Shown here piece after piece: positions 1 to 8,872 of a stretch of DNA of 64,000 nucleotides. The notes beneath the pieces are model-generated. The model did no database searches, was not told the origin of the DNA, and saw only the letters and a program-made list of their open reading frames with translations. The stretch's first letter is position 1. Each line of letters opens with the position of its first letter. The stretch is from CAZQRP01 sp964596125. Lineage in GTDB: Bacteria > Chloroflexota > Dehalococcoidia > GIF9 > UBA5629. A program made the position numbers and the translations under genes. The stretch covers positions 69,236-133,235 of the forward strand of contig CAZQRP010000006.1 in NCBI GenBank assembly GCA_964596125.1, read 5' to 3'.

Positions 1-2
1 CA

Positions 3-185
3 CCTGAACCTCTGCATACAGTTGTCGATAAGTTCGAGAACTTGGAAAAGATTGCCGCTGACCTGGGTAATATCCCGCCGACTCCGTTTTCGCTTCTCTC
101 TTTCCTGGCTTTACCGGTGATCCCTGAATTGAGATTGAGCGATTTGGGGCTGGTAGATGTACTGGATTTCAAGCTCATTAACTAA
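3..185 (+). CDS. C-terminal end of an unidentified protein (truncated by window edge)
   Basis: An open frame enters from the left edge and ends at a TAA at 183-185, giving 60 residues with no start in view. The tail has an acidic, helix-prone first third and a Pro/Leu-rich stretch (PPTPFSLLSFLALPVIPEL) followed by a hydrophobic C-terminus ending DFKLIN. I do not recognise the family. It is the only plus-strand coding candidate before a run of minus-strand genes, so it converges on the receiver gene at 368. Its composition is protein-like, but without the N-terminus no role can be given. Confidence 0.45.
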   Translation, partial: PEPLHTVVDKFENLEKIAADLGNIPPTPFSLLSFLALPVIPELRLSDLGLVDVLDFKLIN

Positions 186-282
186 CCGCGCTTTATCGAT
201 AAAAACCAAAAGCGTAGGCTCACTGATATCCGGCGTGGTACGTCACAAGTTCGCTTATCGATGCCTTGCTACAGAAATGTCT

Positions 283-306
283 ATGACTGGCCACCAGACC
301 AGTCAT
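283..306. terminator. Hairpin between convergent genes, possible weak terminator
   Basis: ATGACTGG (283-290) and CCAGTCAT (299-306) form a perfect 8-bp stem with an 8-nt loop in the space between the plus-strand gene ending at 185 and the minus-strand gene ending at 368. There is no clear T-tract on either side, so a terminator role is only a guess. Confidence 0.3.
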
Positions 307-367
307 TCTATACAGGGCTGTAAAGAGTCTAGCCCAATGCTCTTTGAAATACTACTTCCCTGCCGGT

Positions 368-754
368 TTATCTTCTTGCTTTTGCTCGCTTACTTTGTGC
401 CAGGACCCTGATAGCTTCCAGCAAGTCCTGGCGTCGGCAGTCCTTCGTTAAATACCAGCTAGCTCCAGCAGCTAGTGCGTCCCCAACGTAATCACCATAG
501 ACTGTTAAAAATAAGACTTTAACATCAGGAAGTATTTCTTTGATACGACGGGTTGCCTCCGCACCATCGGCACGGGGCATTTGAGCATCCATCAAAACGA
601 CGTCGGGAATTAATTCCTCCGTTTTTGCTACTGCGTCCAATCCGTCCACAGCTTTTCCTATAACCGTGATATCACTGTGAGGCCCAAGAAGGCTTTCCAA
701 ACCCTCCCTTACCACTTCATTATCGTCGACTATGAGTACTTTAATCTTTTCCAT
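368..754 (-). CDS. Receiver-only response regulator (CheY-like)
   Basis: A single receiver domain fills the whole protein. Visible are the acidic pair DD, the phospho-acceptor Asp in VLMDAQMP (near residue 56), the Thr of LFLTVYG and the Lys of YLTKDC. The chain stops about 20 residues after the last receiver helix with a basic tail (AQSKRAKARR), so no DNA-binding output domain is present. GGGAG lies 6 nt before the ATG at 754; another ATG is directly upstream at 757. It follows a NarL-type regulator and hybrid-sensor-like kinase on the same strand, separated by a terminator, and most resembles the NarL receiver, so it may be a phosphate sink or protein-interaction regulator in the same circuit (inference). 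Confidence 0.85.
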   Translation of the reverse strand: MEKIKVLIVDDNEVVREGLESLLGPHSDITVIGKAVDGLDAVAKTEELIPDVVLMDAQMPRADGAEATRRIKEILPDVKVLFLTVYGDYVGDALAAGASWYLTKDCRRQDLLEAIRVLAQSKRAKARR

Positions 755-943
755 CATGAACTCCCATAATAAGCATTATCTACCTGGACACAGTAGCAGT
801 TACTCTAATCCTCCATAGTACGCTTCAACAATAACCGTTTAAAATGGGGCATAATTCATCACATACTATCACGTCAATTACGTTCGCCAAGTTAAGTTTA
901 TCTTTTTATCTCATTATGGTAATCAGAAAGGTGGTCGGTTTTG

Positions 944-977
944 TAAAAGTTAAATGGCCGACCCTGAGGTCAGCCAT
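944..977 (-). terminator. Rho-independent terminator after the NarL-type regulator gene
   Basis: On the minus strand ATGGCTGACC, a TCAG loop and GGTCGGCCAT form a 10-bp stem (one G-T pair) followed by TTTAACTTTT. It sits about 30 bp past the stop at 1007 and separates that operon from the receiver-only gene. Confidence 0.7.
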
Positions 978-1006
978 TCTACCGATATGGATATACCTTA
1001 GTATCA

Positions 1007-1651
1007 CTAGATATGAATAATCCCCTTCTTAATGGCCTGAGTTACCGCTTCGGTACGGTCTGTCGCATTCAATTTTTGAAATATACTTGTAATATGGGTT
1101 TTCACTGTACTGTTGGTAATATGAAGTTGGGCAGCTATCTCCTTATTAGCAGCACCTCTAGCTATCAGTGTAAGCACTTCTATCTCACGTTCTGAAAGTG
1201 TTTCCGGGGCCTGTGCTTTTCGCGAAAGCTCGGCGAAGCGGTCCAGTACCTTGGATGCCACCACAGGCTGAATGAGCGACTCACCGCGGTAAACAGCTCG
1301 GATAGCCCTAAACAAATCATCCCTGGGAGCGTCTTTAAGAAGATATGCCCGGGCACCAACCTCGATACCCCGAAAAATATACTCATCGTCGCTATACGTA
1401 GTAAGGATGATAAACCTGATATCCGGTTCAGTAACTGCTATCTGACGTATTGCCTCCACCCCGTCCATCTCAGGCATACGTAGATCTATAAGCACAATGT
1501 CCGGTTTTAGCTCCTTGGCTTTGTCGACCGCTTCGATCCCATCCTTGGCCTCTCCAATTACTTTAAAATCAGGTTCCCTGCTTATCATAGAAATAAGGCC
1601 TTCTCTAACTACTGGATGGTCGTCAGCAATTAAAATCTTTATAGGTTCCAC
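1007..1651 (-). CDS. NarL/FixJ-family response regulator
   Basis: Receiver domain at residues 1-120 with DD at 10-11, phospho-acceptor D56 (LIDLRMP), T84 and K106, followed by a LuxR-type helix-turn-helix at about 148-210 (LSEREIEVLTLIARGAANKEIA, then HITNSTVKTHITSIFQKL). The length of 214 residues is typical. The histidine kinase gene lies immediately upstream on the same strand with an 11-bp gap, so the two are almost certainly a cognate pair with the kinase made first. The regulator should bind DNA as a dimer once phosphorylated; its targets cannot be read from the window. Confidence 0.95.
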   Translation of the reverse strand: MEPIKILIADDHPVVREGLISMISREPDFKVIGEAKDGIEAVDKAKELKPDIVLIDLRMPEMDGVEAIRQIAVTEPDIRFIILTTYSDDEYIFRGIEVGARAYLLKDAPRDDLFRAIRAVYRGESLIQPVVASKVLDRFAELSRKAQAPETLSEREIEVLTLIARGAANKEIAAQLHITNSTVKTHITSIFQKLNATDRTEAVTQAIKKGIIHI

Positions 1652-1662
1652 TTAATCGCCTC

Positions 1663-3786
1663 CTACATGACAGGAATCACTACATTCAGCAATGTTCCTC
1701 TGCTTCTCTCACTTTGTACTTCAAACGTTCCGCCTAAGTTACGAACACGTTCTTGCATGCTTATCAATCCGAAACCTCGATGTTTCCCAGTACTAACACT
1801 GCTTACTGACTTTGTTTTAAATCCTACACCGTTATCCCTGATAGTTAAAGTGACATCGGATTTATCAAAAGTCAATTCTACCTTGACCTCACTGGCTTTA
1901 GCATGCTTCCTCACGTTGGCCAGACCCTCCTGACAAATACGTAAAAGTGCAGTTTCTACATCAAGCGGTAGATTGCGTCTGTGTTCAGAAACATCGAAAC
2001 GCGCTTTTATATTGCTAGCCTGAGCAAATCTGCCCACTTCCTGTCTGAGTGCTTCTATCAAGGAAGTCTGCTCCAGCGCTTCAGAACGGAGATTCCATAC
2101 CGAGCGCCGGGCTTCATTCAAGCTTCCTCGAGCCAGGCTGCGGGCTTTATTGAGATGTGACAACACTTCTGAAGCTTCACCATCCAGTGCTTGTTCTGCT
2201 GCTTCAAGTTGTAAAATGATGCCGGTGAATCCCTGAGCAAGAGTATCGTGGATCTCCCTTGCCATACGGTTCCGCTCCTCCATCATAGCCATCTGACTGG
2301 TCTCCTGATAAAGACGGGCGTTGTCGATGGCCACAGCCAGTTGGTCTGCCAGAGTCTGAGCCGTGAAAAGGTCAGCTTCACTGAACGCATCCAGTTCGTT
2401 ACTCTCGATATCCAGAACTCCCAAAATTTTGTCTCCAATCTTGACAGGAACAGCCAGCTCTGACTGGGTAGTCCTCAACTCTTCAATAAACTGGTACCTG
2501 GGCTCTTTGCTGACATCATTGACCAAAAGCGGTTCGCCTGTTTGTGCTACCCAGGCTACCACACCTTCCTCACCCATCTCCAATGGTACCTCCAGCGGGA
2601 TGACTCCTTTATAGCCGCTCAGGCAGATTTCCTTCAGAATGAGCTTGCCCGAGCTCGGCTCAAAGAGAAAGATATTAACATTATGATAATTAAAGGTCTG
2701 ACTAAGCAAATTAGCTACATATGGTAATAACTCGTCAAGATTGATAATTGAGCTTATTTTGCGGCTGATCTCATTTATGGTACGTAGTTGCTCCGCTCGC
2801 TGCCGTTCTTGCCTGGTTCTGTCTTCAACCTTTTGTTCCAGGTTCTCATAAGATTCCTTTAGGGCAACAGTCATAGTATTGAACTGCTTGGCGAGTTGAT
2901 CGATTTCGTCACCGGTATTTACTTCGATACTGTGGTCAAGCTTGCCTTTTGCTATGATCTCAGCGCCCCTGGTAAGTGCCCTGATCGGTTCAGTGATCGT
3001 CCTTGCCATGAAGGATGTCAATGTGGCGATAATGGCAAGCATACAAATGATAATAACCATAAAGGTCCACTGAGCTACATCCATTTGCCTGTCAATATAA
3101 CGGGTAATAGCCAAAACAGCAGTGGTTATTTTACTTTCTGTTTCTTCTGCCGGTCTGGAAAATTCATCAATAAAAGTGGCAGCAGCGACGATCAATGGTG
3201 TCCCCTCGACAGGAACACAATACAGGTACTTTGCTCTGATGTTACCATTAGTGTCTTCCCAGTCATAATAACCAGCAGCTTCTCCAGTAAAGCTACTTTC
3301 AAAAATTGTCTGAAGTTGAGGCACCTTTTGCGCTATTTGGCCTACATTATCGCCAACCATTTCAGAGTCGGCGTGGAAATGGATGGTGCCATTCACATCA
3401 TAAACCATGGTACGTCCCGTCTGACCCACGGTTTGAACTGCAATCTTCCTTAGCTGTTCATTCTGAAACAGATCGGAGATCGTTGACTCAGGATGTCGGG
3501 CAATAAAGTTCCGTACCTCATTGGCAACGACAACCGCCTGCAACTTTATTATTCTCCTGCCCGAATCTTCCAGGGCTGCGATGCTCTCGGCTAAGGCACT
3601 TTCTCCAAGGCTAATGCTATTTTGCCTGGCTGTATTGCCCAGTACACTCATATTGCGGAGAGCAAAAAAGCTGATGATGCCTACCGCAATAAGGGATACG
3701 GCTAAAAAAGAAACCAGAATTTTAGTCCTTATACTAATTCTCGGTTTGGTGCTACTCCTATTATTTTTAACCTTCCCCGTTGCCAC
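1663..3786 (-). CDS. Membrane sensor histidine kinase, Cache-HAMP-GAF-HisKA_3-HATPase
   Basis: A 707-residue NarX/DegS-class kinase. A basic N-terminus leads into a membrane helix at about 22-44, an extracytoplasmic Cache-like domain at about 50-215, a second helix at about 238-258, HAMP at about 260-312, a coiled coil, a GAF domain at about 345-490, then HisKA_3 with the H-box REIHDTLAQ (phospho-acceptor near H513) and an ATPase domain with the N-box (EGLANVRKHA), DNGVGF and GFGLISMQER. The GTG start is preceded by AAAGGAG, and the first 20 bp overlap the end of the SbcD-like gene, so the genes are translationally close. It should sense a small extracellular ligand through Cache and a second signal through GAF; the ligand is unknown. 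Confidence 0.95.
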   Translation of the reverse strand: MATGKVKNNRSSTKPRISIRTKILVSFLAVSLIAVGIISFFALRNMSVLGNTARQNSISLGESALAESIAALEDSGRRIIKLQAVVVANEVRNFIARHPESTISDLFQNEQLRKIAVQTVGQTGRTMVYDVNGTIHFHADSEMVGDNVGQIAQKVPQLQTIFESSFTGEAAGYYDWEDTNGNIRAKYLYCVPVEGTPLIVAAATFIDEFSRPAEETESKITTAVLAITRYIDRQMDVAQWTFMVIIICMLAIIATLTSFMARTITEPIRALTRGAEIIAKGKLDHSIEVNTGDEIDQLAKQFNTMTVALKESYENLEQKVEDRTRQERQRAEQLRTINEISRKISSIINLDELLPYVANLLSQTFNYHNVNIFLFEPSSGKLILKEICLSGYKGVIPLEVPLEMGEEGVVAWVAQTGEPLLVNDVSKEPRYQFIEELRTTQSELAVPVKIGDKILGVLDIESNELDAFSEADLFTAQTLADQLAVAIDNARLYQETSQMAMMEERNRMAREIHDTLAQGFTGIILQLEAAEQALDGEASEVLSHLNKARSLARGSLNEARRSVWNLRSEALEQTSLIEALRQEVGRFAQASNIKARFDVSEHRRNLPLDVETALLRICQEGLANVRKHAKASEVKVELTFDKSDVTLTIRDNGVGFKTKSVSSVSTGKHRGFGLISMQERVRNLGGTFEVQSERSRGTLLNVVIPVM

Positions 3787-5011
3787 CTGCGCTCTCCTTT
3801 ATTAGAGTCTCCCCATATTCAAGCAGCGTTCGTCGGCGCTCCTCCGGCACTTTTTTTGTTTCCAGGTAAATCTTGAGTGCTTCAATTGGTGTGAGCTCCT
3901 CACTGGCTCTATCATGTAAACCAGGACGCGACTCCTGCTTAGTTTCTCTAGCAACACTGACATAATAAGCCTCTTTGAGCACTTTGTAAATATCAGCATC
4001 ACGAAGCGAAGTCTCCAGCCTCCTGGGGAGAGAGAGTTGAATCCTGACAACAGCATTCCGGACTTCGTCCTTATGCCTGATTATTGTTTCCGCAATAGTA
4101 GCCGTAGGATCAATAGTATCAGAATCGATATCTACCGATATTGTCACAAAACGACGGGCATCAATTTTATGAAACTCATAAGTTACCTGCTTGAGACCTT
4201 CTCCCGGATCAATGTTTACCACATAGAAACCTTTATCCTCAGCTTCGTCGCCGAAGTCGAGTCGCTCCAGGCTGCCGGCATAGACTACAGGTGGGATCTG
4301 ATTCAAAATTTGACCTTTATGAATATGCCCCAAAGCTACATAATCAAAAACGGGCTGGGCAACAGTACCTAGAAGTAAAACCGGATCCCTGCCGACAAGC
4401 ATGGTCCTTTCCGATCCCGGTTTAGCTGTCGATATAGACACATGAGCAGCTAATACTGTCGGCATTGCAGGATCGAGGTCAGAAATGATATCCAGTATCC
4501 TGGCTGTCATAATCTCCTGAAGCCGCTGGTTAATCTGGTCTATACTGAGACTTTTAGCCTCTTCACGACTCAATAGAGCGCTTCGTCTCAGCCAGGGCAA
4601 TGCTACCACCTGTATATCGCCTTGTTTCGTCGGTATCCGATATATATCAGGACGGTTGCCGATATAGATATTGCTCACAGCCAGGGTATCAAATATCTCC
4701 ACAGCGGTAGCACGGCCTATGGCGTTAGGCAGGTCATGATTGCCTACTAGGAGAAAGACCGGTATTTCCTCTTGAGACAACCGCCTGAGACGTTTGGCAA
4801 ACTCACGCTGCTGCGTTTGAGAAGGATCACGGTTTTTATACGTATCTCCACAGAACAGAATAATATCCACGCTATTGCTGATGGCATATTCCACCACTGT
4901 ATCCAAAGCCCTGAGGATGTCAAGCAGCCTTGTTGATAAACCGGTATTCGGATCGATACTACCGTACGTTTCAACACCCAAATGAAGGTCAGCAAAATGA
5001 AGAATTTTCAT
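3767..5011 (-). CDS. sbcD: SbcD/Mre11-like DNA exonuclease subunit
   Basis: A 414-residue calcineurin-like metallophosphoesterase. The metal-binding motifs are in order: DLHLG near residue 8, GDTYKNRDPS near 56, GNHD near 91, AAHVS near 190 and GHIHKG near 229. This order and spacing match SbcD, the nuclease half of the SbcCD complex that trims hairpins and broken DNA ends. The SbcC ATPase is not adjacent in this window; the next gene upstream is glyS, 29 bp away, so the partner must be elsewhere or this is an orphan phosphoesterase of the same fold. The C-terminal third (capping domain) is less conserved. It overlaps the downstream kinase gene by 20 bp. Confidence 0.88.
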   Translation of the reverse strand: MKILHFADLHLGVETYGSIDPNTGLSTRLLDILRALDTVVEYAISNSVDIILFCGDTYKNRDPSQTQQREFAKRLRRLSQEEIPVFLLVGNHDLPNAIGRATAVEIFDTLAVSNIYIGNRPDIYRIPTKQGDIQVVALPWLRRSALLSREEAKSLSIDQINQRLQEIMTARILDIISDLDPAMPTVLAAHVSISTAKPGSERTMLVGRDPVLLLGTVAQPVFDYVALGHIHKGQILNQIPPVVYAGSLERLDFGDEAEDKGFYVVNIDPGEGLKQVTYEFHKIDARRFVTISVDIDSDTIDPTATIAETIIRHKDEVRNAVVRIQLSLPRRLETSLRDADIYKVLKEAYYVSVARETKQESRPGLHDRASEELTPIEALKIYLETKKVPEERRRTLLEYGETLIKESAGGNGEG

Positions 5012-5040
5012 AGTTCTGGATTGTCAACTGGTCTCGCCGC

Positions 5041-6378
5041 TTATAAAGATTGAGCTGTAAAAGCCTCGCCGACTAACTTCGCACGTAACATTCCGACCAG
5101 GTCCTTTATTGGCAACCTGATCTGGTCCATGCTATCTCGTTCACGAATAGTTACTTGATTATCATCCAACGAATCAAAATCAATGGTAACGCAGAAAGGG
5201 GTACCGACTTCGTCCTGGCGGCGGTAGCGTCGACCTATACTCTGTGAATCATCGTATTGTGTCACGAAATGGCAGCGAAGTTCATCGTACACTTCTCTTG
5301 CCAGTGGCACCAGTTTCTCGTTCCTGCTCAAAGGAAGAATGGCAACTTTTATCGGAGCTAATTCTGGCTTAATCCGTAATACTACCCTCGCTTCCCCCCG
5401 AACAACTTCTTCATCATAGGCATCCACAATAACTGCCAGTACTGATCGGTCAACACCGCTTGAGGGCTCTATTACAAATGGCGTGTAACGTTCACCAGTC
5501 CCCTCATCGAAATACGTTAAACTTTTACCGCTATACCTGGTATGTTGAGCAAGGTCAAAATCACCACGGTTAGCAATGCCTTCCAGTTCCGCCCAACCCA
5601 TAGGAAAAAGATACTCTATATCGTAGCAGCCACTGGCATAATGTGCCAGCTCGTCTTTTGCGTGCTGACGAAGGCGCAGGTTCTCCGGTTTAATCCCCAG
5701 ATTCACATACCACTTAAAGCGTTCATCAATCCAATACTTGAACCATTCTTCATCACTACCCGGCTTTACAAAATACTCTAACTCCATCTGCTCAAACTCT
5801 CTAGTTCTGAATATAAAGTTTCCGGTAGTGATTTCGTTGCGGAAGGCTTTTCCTACCTGTGCAATGCCCAGAGGGAGCTTCTTTCTGGAAGTCGCCAGAA
5901 CATTGTCAAAGTTGACAAATATACCTTGGGCTGTCTCCGGGCGTAGGTAAACAACGCTGGCATCTTCCTCGACAGGTCCCATAAATGTCTTAAACATCAG
6001 GTTGAACATCTTTGGTTCGGTAAACTCACCACCGCAATCGGGACAATGACTACCATTCAAATCGGTAGCCCTCCATCTCTGGTGACAGGCTTTGCATTCC
6101 ACTAAGGGATCAGAAAAACCTTCAACGTGACCGCTGGCTACCCAGGTTTGAGGGTGCATCATTATGCTGGTGTCAAGACCAAAGACATCGTCTCTGTCAT
6201 GAACAATTGCTTTCCACCAGGCATCCTTGATATTCCGCTTCAATTCCACACCCATGGGTCCATAATCCCAGCAACTTCCCAGTCCCCCATAGATCTCACT
6301 GCTGGGAAAAACAAAGCCCCGCCGCTTGCACAGCGAGACGATCGTTTCCATACTTACTTTACTTGCTTCGTTAGGCAC
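5041..6378 (-). CDS. glyS: Glycyl-tRNA synthetase, single-chain class II type
   Basis: The protein charges tRNA-Gly with glycine. It is the homodimeric (alpha2) type, 445 residues, not the alpha/beta bacterial form. The N-terminus has the family signature FPSSEIYGGLGSCWDYGPMG, followed by a CxxC...CxxC zinc insert (CKACHQRW, CPDCGGEF), motif 2 (GKAFRNEI...FRTREFEQMELEYF), motif 3 (PSSGVDRSVLAVI) and a C-terminal anticodon-binding domain starting near PIKVAILPL. The GTG start at 6378 has GAGGAGG 5 nt upstream. Directly upstream of the start is the dead recombinase, so the promoter must lie in that junction. Confidence 0.96.
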   Translation of the reverse strand: MPNEASKVSMETIVSLCKRRGFVFPSSEIYGGLGSCWDYGPMGVELKRNIKDAWWKAIVHDRDDVFGLDTSIMMHPQTWVASGHVEGFSDPLVECKACHQRWRATDLNGSHCPDCGGEFTEPKMFNLMFKTFMGPVEEDASVVYLRPETAQGIFVNFDNVLATSRKKLPLGIAQVGKAFRNEITTGNFIFRTREFEQMELEYFVKPGSDEEWFKYWIDERFKWYVNLGIKPENLRLRQHAKDELAHYASGCYDIEYLFPMGWAELEGIANRGDFDLAQHTRYSGKSLTYFDEGTGERYTPFVIEPSSGVDRSVLAVIVDAYDEEVVRGEARVVLRIKPELAPIKVAILPLSRNEKLVPLAREVYDELRCHFVTQYDDSQSIGRRYRRQDEVGTPFCVTIDFDSLDDNQVTIRERDSMDQIRLPIKDLVGMLRAKLVGEAFTAQSL

Positions 6379-6414
6379 TGAAACCTCCTCTATAAGTTTT
6401 CAAGCTTATCAACT

Positions 6415-6480
6415 TTACCCAATAGTGTCAAAGAACACAGGCAGACACGGTGATGGAGAAATACCGGCAGCCTCATGTAT
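6415..6480 (+). repeat. 66-bp repeat, copy A (with recombinase remnant)
   Basis: This stretch aligns with 10792-10856 with five substitutions and a one-base gap (about 91% identity). Here it continues directly into recombinase-like coding sequence. All five substitutions are transitions, and at each one copy B has A or T where this copy has G or C. Confidence 0.85.
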
Positions 6481-6817
6481 CACGCGATACTTAAGTACCC
6501 GCAAAGACCGTTTCAAGCCGTTATCTATCGGGTAAAACCAGGTCTTTGGCAGGCCAACCGATGAAACAATGCGCTTCACCACAGGGTCTATAAAGAATAT
6601 CGCGAAGAAAGATGCCAAACGATGTGGATTGCCGATAAAAGCCACACCGTATACCCTGAGTCATTCATTTGCCACAGATTTAATGATAAATAGCGCTGAC
6701 CTTCGTTCCGTTCAGCAAATGCTAGGCCATGAGAGTATTCAAACAACCCAGATACCTACCTACGTCACCGCTAAGCACTTACGAGAGGTTCATAGTAATT
6801 TCTATAGCAGGAGTTAA
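6421..6817 (+). pseudogene. Tyrosine recombinase (XerC/D-like), dead C-terminal remnant
   Basis: One reading frame carries the C-terminal third of a phage-type integrase: GDGEIPAA...TRKDRFKP, then a TAA at 6533-6535, then FTTGSIKNIAKKDAKRCGLP, TLSHSFATDL, LRSVQQMLGHESIQTTQIPT and LREVHSNFYSR to the TAA-side end at 6817. The HxxR motif expected as HTLRHSFAT reads YTLSHSFAT, losing both His and Arg, and the nucleophile Tyr of QIYTHV reads QIPTYV. Only the LGH histidine remains. With the in-frame stop, missing N-terminus and lost catalytic residues it cannot be active. It lies head-to-head with glyS, about 40 bp from its start. Confidence 0.88.
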
Positions 6818-6934
6818 GATTAATGATATTTCAAGTAATAGGGACTGTGAGTAATCATGGTTCCTTATTCTTCGTAATAAACATATTTCTTAAATCTAAT
6901 ACTTGTAAATATCTGTTTTCTGTCTGGTCAAAGG

Positions 6935-7192
6935 TTAGTAGCCGCTACCGTCAGATGCCAGAGGTTCATTATAAGTTAGCCAAGCAATGATAGCATCCAT
7001 ACCATATAACTCTCTTTGTTTTGGAGGTTCATCAGGCATTCTTGGCTCAGGTGGAGGAATATACGCTAGGTTTGTCGGGTTAATCACACACGTTCCTTTA
7101 CCGAAGCACGCCAGATTTAAAGTGTTAGCAAGCATCAATAGCCCCACTAAAGACACAATGGTAATACATCGTTTTACCTTATGGTTTATCAC
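6935..7192 (-). CDS. Small exported or membrane-anchored hypothetical protein
   Basis: An 85-residue frame with a basic start (MINHKVKR), a hydrophobic stretch at about 11-28 and then CFGKGTCV followed by a Pro/Glu-rich mature part (IPPPEPRMPDEPPKQREL). The cysteine after LNLA is a poor lipobox, so either a signal peptide or a tethered lipoprotein is possible. The GTG start has only GAGG about 11 nt upstream. I recognise no family. The signal-peptide-like shape favours a real gene, but no neighbour supports it. Confidence 0.45.
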   Translation of the reverse strand: MINHKVKRCITIVSLVGLLMLANTLNLACFGKGTCVINPTNLAYIPPPEPRMPDEPPKQRELYGMDAIIAWLTYNEPLASDGSGY

Positions 7193-7491
7193 GATTGCAT
7201 GTACCTCTCGCTGATCCGCCCGATAGTATACACTGTAGTTTTGCCTGATGGCAAAACCCTATCAATGGTACTACTATCAATACACATACTCGATGGTCAA
7301 GTCTTAACGTCTTTATTCCATTCAGCTGCTCTCAGACGCACAATCCGTCCCACCATCGTAATTAGTTTCACTTGTAGGCTGTCCAATGACCATCGTTGAT
7401 TGCCTTCGGCAAGAACAGCCTGTATATCCAGTCTGATATTGGCAACCTGATATATATGGAAGACAGAATAGACCATTAAAGCACAAGACTA
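7193..7491. other. Intergenic stretch, no gene seen
   Basis: About 300 bases between the small exported protein and the promoter at 7492. Short frames exist on both strands but none has a ribosome site, a recognisable motif or protein-like composition. Confidence 0.5.
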
Positions 7492-7519
7492 TTGACAAAT
7501 CATATCCGATCTCTATAAT
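7492..7519 (+). promoter_or_regulatory. Sigma70-type promoter with perfect -35 and -10 boxes
   Basis: TTGACA (7492-7497), a 16-bp spacer and TATAAT (7514-7519). Transcription should start near 7526, leaving a leader of about 14 nt that contains only the ribosome site AAGGAGGT (7527-7534) before the GTG at 7540. Confidence 0.85.
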
Positions 7520-7539
7520 CAACTTTAAGGAGGTATATT

Positions 7540-7932
7540 GTGATAAAGGCTTTAAAGGTGGTGATGATTATTTGGGGAGCGTTAGTTGTTTTATCCGGCC
7601 TGGCATTGATTGTTATACCTGACCAGATGAGAGAATATGCGATAGTTGGAGAATATGCCGGCCATGTAAAATGGATTATTGGGCTATTAGGTGCCGTCTG
7701 GATTGCGGCTGGTGTCTGGGTCATCGTCGCATCACGAGACCCACTTCAGCATATTAACTGGATCAAATTTATCATAACCATGTCCATCATAGGTGTGATT
7801 GCTGGCATTTACTCAATCATTCAAGGTTATGTTGAATTCAGCCAGGTCGCGGTGTCAACTCTCTTCGATGCTATCTCAGCTATAGTTTTTCTAATCTTAT
7901 ATCCCTGGCGTGCGGCACCCGGTAACCAGTAA
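7540..7932 (+). CDS. Four-helix integral membrane protein, unknown function
   Basis: A 130-residue protein with four evident membrane helices at about 5-26, 44-66, 76-98 and 106-122, short loops and few charged residues. The GTG start is strongly supported by AAGGAGGT 5 nt upstream and by a consensus promoter. I do not recognise a named family; it has the look of small DUF-type membrane proteins common in Chloroflexota. The unusually strong promoter and ribosome site imply high expression. It is followed by another small membrane protein on the same strand 150 bp on, and a SHOCT membrane protein faces them, so this patch is a cluster of small membrane proteins. Confidence 0.8.
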   Translation: MIKALKVVMIIWGALVVLSGLALIVIPDQMREYAIVGEYAGHVKWIIGLLGAVWIAAGVWVIVASRDPLQHINWIKFIITMSIIGVIAGIYSIIQGYVEFSQVAVSTLFDAISAIVFLILYPWRAAPGNQ

Positions 7933-8089
7933 TTCCAGCTTTCAAACCGTTCTTCAACATGATAATGAATCGTGGCTATATAGCAGTACCGGCTCCTAAA
8001 AACATTGGCAAGACAAAGTGCCATCAACTACAGACTATAACCATTACAGAGAATCTTCTAAATCCTTGAGGTATTAAGGGGGTGTGATG

Positions 8090-8482
8090 ATGAAAAAGAA
8101 ATTATTAATCGGAACAATTGTTGTATTTGGGATAGCAGCAGCGTTTGGAATGCCCATGTTAATAGCGGGCTTCCTATTAGCGGCCTGGATATACTTGGTA
8201 TGGATGGTTCGGGAAAAGAAAGCCAGTCTATTCCATGACCAGATGGAACCAAAGTTAGCCGAAAGACAGTACAAGATGCTGAAAACATTCCTGATGGTAG
8301 CCGGAATATCGTTCGCTGTGTTTATTGTTGGTTTCATTCTGCACGGTGTAGGAGGTGCTCTGTTGGAAATAGAAGAAGAGCCTGTCTCTTTCTTCATCGC
8401 GCTTACGGCTCTTTGGGTGTTTGTTATAGCAACTATTGGCGGCTTGGTTACATTTCTCAAAGGACGACGAAAAACGGCATAA
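8090..8482 (+). CDS. Small integral membrane protein, unknown function
   Basis: About 130 residues with four probable membrane helices: two joined near the N-terminus (LLIGTIVVFG... and MLIAGFLLAAWIYLVWMV), a charged cytoplasmic loop (REKKASLFHDQMEPKLAERQYK), then helices at about 70-90 and 105-125 and a basic tail GRRKTA. AAGGGGGT precedes three in-frame starts (GTG 8084, ATG 8087, ATG 8090); the spacing of 6 nt favours 8090. No family is recognised. The basic tail predicts the C-terminus inside the cell. Confidence 0.75.
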   Translation: MKKKLLIGTIVVFGIAAAFGMPMLIAGFLLAAWIYLVWMVREKKASLFHDQMEPKLAERQYKMLKTFLMVAGISFAVFIVGFILHGVGGALLEIEEEPVSFFIALTALWVFVIATIGGLVTFLKGRRKTA

Positions 8483-8872
8483 AGCAATACCGAAATAATA
8501 ACGGTTTGACAAAGTGTTTCACAACAAACTGAAGATAGTATTTCAGTTATTACAGTCCAAAAAAAAGAGCTGGCACTACCTTTAACGGCTACGTTCAAGC
8601 ATTAAGAGTTTAGCTTCGAAATATACGCATAAGAATGATTTTATGTTAAGCAATTAGCTTCCAATATGCAGCCGGATAGTGCTTACAGAAAAACGTTAGA
8701 TGATGGGTATTTTGCCACATAGTAGCATGCCTGTAGAATTATTATTCAAAATTTGAAATTGGATTAATGATCCACCACATCACCCATTTTAGGGCTAAGG
8801 GTAGCAAAAAACAGTACCATAGCTTTTCAAAATATTAAAAAGAGTTCTGTTGTATAAACGTATGCTACCAGC
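8483..8872. other. Intergenic stretch, no gene seen
   Basis: About 390 AT-rich bases between convergent genes. A TTGACA near 8505 has no matching -10 box at a usual spacing. CCAGC-TTA-GCTGG at the right edge overlaps the stop codon of the SHOCT gene. No convincing frame, RNA or repeat was found. Confidence 0.5.

Noticed and set aside
2896..3453. 185-residue plus-strand frame inside the histidine kinase
   Set aside because: It is antisense to the Cache-HAMP part of a well supported kinase.
8074..8598. 174-residue minus-strand frame
   Set aside because: It mirrors the small membrane protein at 8090-8482, which has a good ribosome site; the antisense frame is low in recognisable motifs.
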